Below, one piece after another: positions 57,331 to 64,000 of a stretch of DNA of 64,000 nt. A program made the position numbers and the translations under genes. Source of the DNA: Melitaea cinxia (Eukaryota; Arthropoda; Insecta; Lepidoptera; Nymphalidae); the NCBI RefSeq assembly GCF_905220565.1, contig NC_059416.1:12710001-12774000 (forward strand), written 5' to 3'. Under the pieces are notes generated by a model. The model was not told the origin of the DNA. It saw only the letters and a list, made by a program, of their open reading frames with translations, and ran no database searches. Numbering within the stretch: position 1 is the stretch's first letter; each line of letters opens with the position of its first letter.

Positions 57331-57650
57331 TGACATCCCACTGTTGGGCATGGGCCTCTTTTTCCATGTAGGAAAAGAATCAGTGCTTAATCTACCATGC
57401 TGATCCACTGCGTGTTCGCGGATGTATTCCCTACTACGAGTGACGATCGCTATGAGGGATATGATAACAACCAGGACCGATAGCTTAACGTGCTCACCGA
57501 GGCGCGGTAATGAGATCCACAAGGGCAGACACCCGAAGTGGAATGAAATATTTGTATAAATACAAATAACCATTTCAAGCGAGAATCGAACCCGCAAACC
57601 GCCGGCGTCTACAAGTGACACGCACCACTACACCAGAGCGGCTACACTAC
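57331..57650 (-). mobile_element. SINE family A in the LIM1-LIM2 intron
   Basis: CATCCCACTGTTGGGCATGG, AACGTGCTCACCGAGGCGCG, GCGAGAATCGAACCCGCAAA (reversed B box) and CACCACTACACCAGAGCGG. It fills most of this 499-bp intron. Confidence 0.75.
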
Positions 57651-57740
57651 AGCAGAGAGATTAGAGTACTCAAATAGTTGTTACTAATTCCTCGAACTGA
57701 ATGTTGTAAAGTGTGTGTAAGGAGAGCGCTCGTACCGCAG

Positions 57741-57859
57741 GACTACCAGCGCGCATTCGGCACGCGCTGCGCGGCGTGCAACCAGTACGTGGAGGGCGAG
57801 GTGGTCTCCGCGCTCGGGAACACCTACCACCAGAAATGCTTCACCTGCGCACGATGCAA
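57741..57859 (+). CDS. Unc-115: abLIM/Unc-115-like gene, exon with first part of LIM2
   Basis: The acceptor cgtaccgcag is followed by codons for DYQRAFGTRC; the first Asp completes zinc site 2 of LIM1 (C-P-Q-D across the junction). LIM2 then begins with C-A-A-C, followed by the family motif VEGEVVSALG and H-Q-K-C-F-T-C-A-R-C. The donor is CAA|GTGAGT and the exon ends after two bases of a Lys codon (phase 2), which the next exon completes. The intron before it (57242-57740) contains a reverse-oriented SINE; the one after it (57860-58538) contains a SINE piece and an F-family repeat. The position of the split matches the family's two-finger architecture. Confidence 0.9.
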
Positions 57860-57944
57860 GTGAGTGCTGCTGCTGTCTCCTTTAATTCCACTGATGGTAA
57901 TTTGGCCCGAACATTAGCATTCATACACTCACATACACAGTCAT

Positions 57945-58025
57945 AGCACCTGTCTGCTTGTGGTCGTGGGTTCGATTCCCGCATGTGAAAACATTTGTAT
58001 TGGCCATGTCGAGGTATGGACATTA
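57945..58025 (+). repeat. SINE head fragment in the LIM2 intron
   Basis: GTGGGTTCGATTCCCGCATG (B box) and ACATTTGTATTGGCCATGTC. Confidence 0.6.
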
Positions 58026-58169
58026 GTGCTGGTGTATTGTGTTTCCAAAAAAAAATCTGGGTTGAGTGTGAGACGTGAAGGCTTCTAGTAAGTAATTAAG
58101 AAATTAACGCTTTAATCAGAATACATTATTAAAAACTTTACTTTAAAGTTTTTGATAATAACGAAAATG

Positions 58170-58455
58170 ATTTTTTTTTTAATGTCACTAGGTCGGCAAA
58201 CAAGCGTACGGCTCACCTGATGGTAAGCGATGACCGTAGCTTATAGACACCTGCAACACCAGAAGCATCGCAAGCGCGTCGCCGACCCAATGCCCAATCC
58301 CCCAGGAGCTCTGGTCACTTTACTCACCAACAGGAACACAATACTGCTTGAAAACAGTATTATTTAGCTGTGATCTTCTGTAAGGTCGAGGTACTACCCC
58401 AGTCGGGCTGCTCCATATTTTGAGCAGGAAATTCCTGCTGTGCCCTACCTCAGTT
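58170..58455 (+). repeat. Family F repeat, copy F5, in the LIM2 intron
   Basis: A T-run, CACTAGGTCGGCAAACAAGC and the palindrome AGCAGGAAATTCCTGCT at 58423-58439. It ends about 80 bp before the next exon. Confidence 0.8.
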
Positions 58456-58538
58456 GAAATGTAAATTGAAAGTCTCTACGAGACCTTGACGTCGTTGAGA
58501 AGGCCAGTGAAGAGCGCTCACGTGAGCCCCGCCCGCAG

Positions 58539-58735
58539 GCGCGCGTTCCCGTCCGGCGAGAAGGTGACGTACACGGGCAGCGAGGTGGTGTGCGCGGCGT
58601 GCACCAGCGCGCCGCAGAAGCACACGGCGCGCGCCGCGCGCTCGCCCGCCGCCTCGCCGCCCGCCGCCTCGCCCGCCTCGCCCGCCGCGCCCGCCTCCGA
58701 CGGGGAGCGCGAGCAGAGGCAGCCCGACCCCAATG
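58539..58735 (+). CDS. Unc-115: abLIM/Unc-115-like gene, exon with end of LIM2 and Ala/Pro linker
   Basis: The acceptor gcccgcag precedes 58539. The first base completes the Lys codon begun at 57858-57859, giving CK-RAFPSGEKVTYTG and then V-V-C-A-A-C, the last ligand pair of LIM2. The exon continues into a linker of about 40 residues that is strongly biased to Ala, Pro and Ser (repeats of SPAA and ASP type, 58644-58693) and then acidic/polar (DGEREQRQPDPN). The donor is AATG|GTAAGT, leaving one base of a codon (phase 1). In vertebrate abLIMs the LIM2-LIM3 linker, as I recall it, is shorter and not Ala/Pro-rich, so this is probably a lineage-specific expansion. The next intron (58736-62041, 3.3 kb) is the largest seen within the gene. 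Confidence 0.88.
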
Positions 58736-59950
58736 GTAAGTTGATCAGCACCATAGGTCTCGGAAAACTCTTCCAGTATTCATACTTTTACGCTGTTAAA
58801 ATACAGCAAAATTCGTAAGCCGCATTGTTGAATGATTTTCCCAAGTAGTAGCTCAAAATTTTATCATAATTTGCGAAGTAAATAAAGTGGCAATAGAATG
58901 TTTCTAGTCATTTTAATGCATTTGCAAGTCTATTCTTTCGTATTCATGTGGATCAATGTCTGTAAAACGGGAGGGCAAATGGACATATGGGTTTTTATTT
59001 TTTTAAGTGACCATTTTAAAAATATTTGAATTAAATTAGATTTAAATAAACAACAATTTCTTGGCTAGAGCTTGTGCCACTCTATGTGTGTTATTATTCT
59101 AACGTCACAGACATCGTTGAACGCATTAAACGACTGACTACGCTTAAAGTGCACGTCGTTATTCAGGATAATTAGCAGCTAAATCGTATTATTCTCGAAT
59201 AGCTACACACGTATTCATGAGCGTTTTACGGTTGTTTGGATGGCATTCATCAAATTCGTTTGGCAGTTTTAGTTCCATGAGCTTCTAGTATTTCTCATTA
59301 CCTAAATCATTTTTAAAAGTATCTTGATTTAGGTACGGTTTTTCGTTTGTTTCTAATTATCTTTAAAATGGTCTTGGTTTGGTAGTACGATTTCAAAAAG
59401 TCATATAAATTTAAACGTATAAAATTTTTGCAATAGTTTCAAATATTTGTAACATTCGAAACGAACCCCAATGCCTTGGATTAGTCTATTCGTAATGCGC
59501 CATTAAAAATTCCCCTACCAATAAGCAGTTGGCATATAAATAACATTTTATTTCGCCCGCTTATTATTCCTGCGATTTCAATGCGTCCCTCGAATTGGGT
59601 AAAGGGCAGCTATCATCTAAATTATTGTATTAAGTCATTTTTGCGAGACAACTTGAAAACAGATTTTTTGCATATCTTTTGCTTATTTGGATTTCCCCAA
59701 ACCATAACAAATGACCGCGTTTTACTGGGCACTTCTTTATTATGACAAATCTTGGGAACCTTGGACGCGTGGCAGCTCTAGTTGGAAGCAATTGAGCGTG
59801 AAATGACGATTCCGCTGTCCGCTCGTCCAACCCTCCTCGAGTCCCGATATTGTAACATTACACTCGACACACGACCACCAATCACATTCGGCTTTAATTT
59901 CTTTAGTAAAAGCAGAAGACGGGTACGAATTGCCGCAATTTACGCTTACG
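58736..59950. other. Left part of the 3.3-kb intron before LIM3
   Basis: AT-rich, no additional exon recognised. Confidence 0.55.
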
Positions 59951-60068
59951 CTTCAGCCTGTAATATCCCATTACTGGGTATAGGCCTCTTTCCCCGTGTA
60001 GGAGAAGGATCGAACTTAATCCACCACGCTGCTCCAATGCGGGTTGGCGGATATATTCCCTACTATGA
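59951..60068 (-). mobile_element. SINE family A 3' part, in intron
   Basis: CTTCAGCCTGTAATATCCC, GGTATAGGCCTCTTTCCCC, TCCACCACGCTGCTCCAATG and TTCCCTACTATGAGTA, then a short AAT run. Confidence 0.75.
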
Positions 60069-61114
60069 GTAATAATAATACTATGAGTAGTAATTGCCAC
60101 AATTTATTTCATGTGATTTTTAACAAGGATAAATTAATTTGGTTTTAGCTAAATTTTATGTCAAGTATCTTTATTCCGCTGAGATCATTCGTTTCGGGCT
60201 AAGCGTAGCGTGTATAATAAACGTTTGAGTATTACATTTATTTGAAAATTTTTGAACGGTAATGACATTGCAAGTATTGTTGGTGTAAAAAGTATGATTA
60301 TACTAAACACTATTTCTTACTCAATATGCGCAGCAAAAAACGTTCCTTTTAGTCTCGAATATCCTCGAGCACAAATGGCTCGTTGAGTATAATCAACTGA
60401 AGTAATATCAATAGTAATCTGATTATAATTACAACTCGCCGTATCACTGCGACTCGCTGAATCGTATCTGCACATCATCTCTTTTAATACGCGTCGACTA
60501 CATTTTATATTTTTGTATTCTATTTCTGTAGCTGTTGTCACCGTAGCTCATCTTTGTTGCTTTAACACGACTCTAATAATTTCATTTGAGAGCGCGATTT
60601 TACGATATTTCGCAGCCACGAACAGTCTTATGATTCACTGTCAGCAATTGTACAAAGATAAGTCCAGACTATGTAACAATGCTGTAAAATAAAGTTATTT
60701 CCATATCTTTTATGTCTTTGCATGATAATTTATTCCTTATAATATATTCCTTATAATATATTTCCTTGTGTTCACTGTTTCTTTTGTCGTATTCTTTAAG
60801 GAGGTATTTTACTAAGATTTACTTAATGCGAATATTAGTTTGGAAAGATCATGTTCGTAAGTAGGAAAAGTGTTTTTAATGAAAAAGTATGATACTAATA
60901 GATCTCGAGATCGATGCAATGCAAGCATCTCAAGTACATTCAATTACATACTAGGAGAGAGAACGATGACGCCCGAACCCTCTCATGGCGCAGGCATATC
61001 TATATAAACCAACATGCTCGTCTCGACAAACCCCAATGATAGAATTTCCTTACTGCCTAAACCGAGTTCACAACTAAAATAAAATATACAGACATCTACA
61101 ATTCTACGTATATC
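60069..61114. other. Intron sequence, nothing recognised
   Basis: No exon or known repeat. A short duplicated TTCCTTATAATATA occurs near 60732-60762. Confidence 0.45.
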
Positions 61115-61220
61115 AGTACAGGGACGTATTGACGATTCAATTGAATAGGTAATTTTGTACAAAATTAAGTACAGGGACGTATTGACGATTCAATTGAATA
61201 GGTAATTTTGTACAAAATTA
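61115..61220 (+). repeat. Perfect 2 x 53-bp tandem duplication
   Basis: Unit 61115-61167 (AGTACAGGGACGTATTGACG ... TTTTGTACAAAATTA) is repeated at 61168-61220 with no difference seen. Confidence 0.9.
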
Positions 61221-61424
61221 TGAGACCATAGATATGTTGTTCTTCCAATTATCAAATTATACTACACATATTTGATTTAATGTAAAAAGATAAATTGTAA
61301 ATTGTGAAATTTACTAAAATCTGTAGATATTGTAAAAGCAGTTTAAAGTAATTAAATTTAGTATAGTGACTTGAATTTTGTCATATCATATCGCTTTTAA
61401 TTAAAAAATAAAAAATAAGGGGCG

Positions 61425-61956
61425 AGGGTTCCGTATAAACAAAATTATTAAAAATATTTTTATTTTATGATGTAACTAAAATTTTATGCTTTCGCAATTT
61501 TTTCTTTATCTGTGCTATAAGACGTTGCTTTGTACCAAATTTCAATATTCTGAATTCACGGGAAGTACCCTGTAGGCTTTGATTCCCTTGCGAGTGTCGA
61601 AAATGTACAGCATAAACGGCTGTATCTTTTGATTGCGTTGGCTTAGGTTTGATTTTTACACAGCTTCAAGGGACATTAGGCTTGAGTATTTGATATGAAT
61701 TTCGCGTTCGCAAGAAACGCGTTCGTAAGAAAATGGGTCTTGAGAGTCAGACGTCAACAAAATGATCCTATAAGGGTTCCGTTTTTTCAAAAAGGTTCCG
61801 TCAAAGGTTGTCTGGAAGAAATCGCTCTTAGCGATAAGACCGCCTTTGTACATCTTTCTTTTCATGTATCACTTTTTTGTAATGTTTCTTTGTGGTGTAC
61901 AATAAAGAGTATTTATTATATTATTATTATTTTTTCCTTTTGAGGTACGGAACCCT
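61425..61956. mobile_element. Family J element with AGGGTTCCGTA inverted ends
   Basis: AGGGTTCCGTA at 61425-61435 and TACGGAACCCT at 61946-61956 form 11-bp inverted ends, with GATCCTATAAGGGTTCCG inside. A common Lepidoptera repeat type. Interrupted by a family B insert at 61799-61934. No ORF. Confidence 0.6.
61799..61934 (+). repeat. Family B repeat nested in J
   Basis: GTTGTCTGGAAGAAATCGCT, TTAGCGATAAGACCGCCTTT and GTGGTGTACAATAAAGAGTA, then (ATT)n. Best-preserved B copy in the window. Confidence 0.7.
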
Positions 61957-62041
61957 AAAAATGTAGCAATCGTAATCTAGGTAATTATTGCTGTAACTGC
62001 AACCTTTACATGTATATGTGTGACACGTATGTGCGTCGCAG

Positions 62042-62262
62042 AATGCGCGGGCTGCGGGCAGGAGCTGTGCGAGGGGCAGGCGCTGGTGGCGCTGGAGCGG
62101 CAGTGGCACACGTGGTGCTTCGCGTGCGGGCAGTGCGGCGCCGTGCTGCAGGGCGAGTACATGGGCCGCGCCGGCGTGCCCTACTGCGAGCGCGACTACC
62201 AGCGCCTGTACGGCGTGCGCTGCGCCTACTGCCAGCGGTACATCTCCGGCAAAGTGCTGCAG
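62042..62262 (+). CDS. Unc-115: abLIM/Unc-115-like gene, exon with LIM3 and start of LIM4
   Basis: The acceptor tgcgtcgcag ends at 62041. The first two bases join the G left by the previous exon to make Glu, then ECAGCGQEL. LIM3 is complete: C-A-G-C, H-T-W-C-F-A-C-G-Q-C and Y-C-E-R-D. LIM4 begins with C-A-Y-C in the context YGVRCAYCQRYISGKVLQ. The donor is CAG|GTGTGT at a codon boundary. The rest of LIM4 and the C-terminal part must lie beyond 64000, because I see no matching exon in 62263-64000. The frame also opens leftward past 62020, but that upstream ATG is intronic and the acceptor is clear. Confidence 0.9.
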
Positions 62263-62333
62263 GTGTGTGCTAAACGAGCAGAAACCGAATTGGTTCGAAA
62301 TATCTTGTAAACCTCTATTCGGCATATCGCTGT

Positions 62334-62440
62334 TCATTGCTGGATATCGGCCTTCCCTCGTGCGCGCAAAATATACCAGATTTCCGCGATCTTCATCCAG
62401 TCTTCAACGGTAATCTAACGTTGGTCATCGGTCCACTGGG
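62334..62440 (-). pseudogene. Old RTE LINE C-terminal relic
   Basis: On the - strand the sequence reads QWTDDQR, stop, ITVEDWMKIAEIW and ADIQQ, stop. It aligns by eye with the C-terminus at 44344-44582 but is more diverged. It lies in the intron after the LIM3/LIM4 exon. Confidence 0.6.
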
Positions 62441-63053
62441 CTAGAAGTAAATATCTATTTGTTAGAAATTGAAATCATTTGTAAAGAAATATAGTGATAG
62501 CAATAAATAACAATGTCGATGTCTGCACTCAAGTGACTATCGGTCGCAAGATACGTCTACAATCAAATAGATGATTCACCAACATGCAAACAATATATAC
62601 CTTTCGTATCGTATTAGTAACTGTAACACAAAATCTTTGTATGGACTATTTTTCTCGTTTCTGTCTTACGAAACTGAGTTCTATCCACGACACAGAAGTA
62701 TGGAATTGTATCGAACAGCTGACAGAGATTATATTTTACTCGCGACGTATCGAGTACTCTTGTAGTGCACAACAAAACGCGCGCACTCACACTCATTAGG
62801 TCTTTGTTGTTCGATGCCTTTTCATTACAACGCTATCAAACAGTAATCTCAGCTCCGGTGAGAGTGTTACTTTGATCACAACGTGTCACTGCATTTTGTT
62901 TTGATAGTGACATTAGTAGTTACGTTGTACACTTGAACTCAGTACAATTTTTGATATAATACCCGAAAAAAAACTTTCGATGATTATCTTGTTGTACACG
63001 ATTAATAAAATTGGTAAACCTTTAGATTAAGTACCATCAAATTTCGTGACTTT
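62441..63053. other. Intron sequence, nothing recognised
   Basis: No continuation of LIM4 found. Confidence 0.45.
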
Positions 63054-63081
63054 GGGGGGAAGGGGGGAGGTAGGGTGGGGG
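63054..63081 (+). other. G-quadruplex-compatible G-rich tract
   Basis: G6-AA-G6, then AGGTA, G3, T, G5: four runs of at least three G with loops of 1-5. Confidence 0.6.
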
Positions 63082-63164
63082 ACGCTACCCCCGGTACCAC
63101 TGCCACATTTCGGAACCCCATGGCTATCCATGGTTAAAGTTTTGAGATTATAAGAAGGATTTCG

Positions 63165-63385
63165 CAGCTGTCACACGTTATTTTCACATTTCACAAGCAT
63201 TTTTCCACATTTCATACGTTATTTTCACAAGTTATTTTTGAACAGGAGTACGTAAAAACGATCTTGATTGCAAGATCAACAAACGATACACTTTACTTAT
63301 GCTAGCTTTCACACGTTATTTTCACATTTCACATGTTATTTTCACTTTTCACACGTTGATTTAACGTTTTCACACGGTTTTTTAA
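63165..63385 (+). repeat. Imperfect repeats of TTTCACACGTTATTTTCAC
   Basis: At least six variants of CACACGTTATTTTCACATTT in two clusters separated by about 70 bp of unique sequence. Confidence 0.6.
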
Positions 63386-63601
63386 CAAACGATACAACTG
63401 ATGTTTAAGATCGGTCGAGAGATAGATGCTTTGAAAAAATTTGGCGCGTCACTTATCGTTTCGCTCCAAAGCAATGTAAGCATAAATTCATTGTTTTTGT
63501 CTAAATAACTGTAAAAGGCTAAGGTCTAAGACCATACAGCCTTATTTCATGTTATGTTTTTTACATGAATATATTTTATTTTTACTTATTTACTGTTATA
63601 T

Positions 63602-63794
63602 ATGGCTTTGAAATACACAGGCCGAAGACGGGCAGCAGCGTCTTCGGTGCGACAAAGCCAGTACTGCGGTCACCAACCCGGCTGCCCAGCGTGGTGACTA
63701 TGGCCAAAATACATGAGTTCACGTTATTTTTGGCGTAAATTTGTGGAGGCCTATGTCCAGCAGTGGACTGTATAGGCTGTAATGATGATGATGA
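63602..63794 (+). mobile_element. (ATG)n-tailed SINE, family C, 5'-truncated
   Basis: Starts at GGCTTTGAAATACACAGGCC and ends TATAGGCTGTAATGATGATG. Near-identical over its length to 31340-31538 and 20690-20884. Confidence 0.8.
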
Positions 63795-64000
63795 CTGTTA
63801 TATACGAAAAATATTCAATATTTCAGTTCATTTTTAATAATTGTTAATGAACATAATATGACAATAAATAAATTAAATTAAATTATATTGAAGTGAAAAA
63901 CATGACAAGAATTAAATTAAAAAAAAAAATAATAAAATAACCTAACCATCTAAGCTCAAATTAGATCATTTATCGGCATAATTTCGTTACAAAAAAAATT
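63795..64000. other. AT-rich window end
   Basis: Low complexity; nothing recognised. Confidence 0.4.

Noticed and set aside
57013..57371. Other frames over the LIM1 exon
   Set aside because: Arg- and Ala-rich shadows of the GC-rich LIM frame; only one frame holds the zinc ligands and consistent splice phases.
61927..62337. 136-codon - strand frame over the LIM3 exon
   Set aside because: Antisense shadow of the LIM3/LIM4 coding exon.
63165..63385. CRISPR-like array
   Set aside because: Eukaryotic DNA; repeats are imperfect and irregularly spaced without unique spacers of constant length.

Overview
This is AT-rich nuclear DNA from an insect, almost certainly a moth or butterfly. The evidence is the repeat content: tRNA-derived SINEs with (AAT)n or (ATG)n tails, RTE-clade LINE remnants, a CR1/Jockey-type LINE whose ORF1 resembles the baculovirus FP25K family, and several interspersed families I recognise as common in Lepidoptera. 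Host coding sequence is sparse, and most of the window is intergenic or intronic DNA packed with mobile elements of different ages, often nested.

The only host gene I can support lies on the + strand at the right end. Four exons (57081-57241, 57741-57859, 58539-58735, 62042-62262) join in compatible phases and encode LIM1, LIM2, LIM3 and the beginning of LIM4 of an actin-binding LIM protein (abLIM/Unc-115 type). The first exon begins mid-codon, so 5' exons lie upstream. The last ends at a splice donor inside LIM4, so the gene runs off the right edge. The 57 kb to the left could be a long 5' intron or intergenic DNA; the sequence does not decide this.

Elements from left to right. (1) 0-22 kb: SINEs, LINE relics, an unclassified family with subterminal inverted repeats (here called D), foldback structures and other old repeats. 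(2) 22.3-27.3 kb: a LINE with an FP25K-like ORF1 and an uninterrupted 975-codon endonuclease/reverse-transcriptase ORF2, ending in a (TTCAT)n tail. (3) 28.1-30.0 kb: a 5'-truncated Jockey-like LINE with one in-frame stop. (4) 32.65-33.70 kb: a 5'-truncated R1-clade LINE on the - strand, flanked by a perfect 17-bp target-site duplication (TSD) and nested in an older (AAT)n-tailed repeat. (5) 34.6-35.6 kb: a 1000-bp miniature LTR retrotransposon with LTRs that read as identical, a 5-bp TSD, a primer-binding site matching tRNA-Tyr, and one small ORF for a single-pass membrane protein. (6) 36.24-36.43 kb: a hAT-type MITE with a perfect 8-bp TSD. (7) 44-62 kb: more SINEs, RTE relics, and a cluster of D-family elements at 53.9-55.5 kb that forms a large inverted repeat.

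The best candidate for something undescribed is the miniature LTR element: it looks very young, has no gag or pol, and keeps a TM-protein ORF whose start codon overlaps the primer-binding site. The D family, built from related modules with a copy-number-variable 142-bp unit and a terminal hairpin, is the other good candidate.
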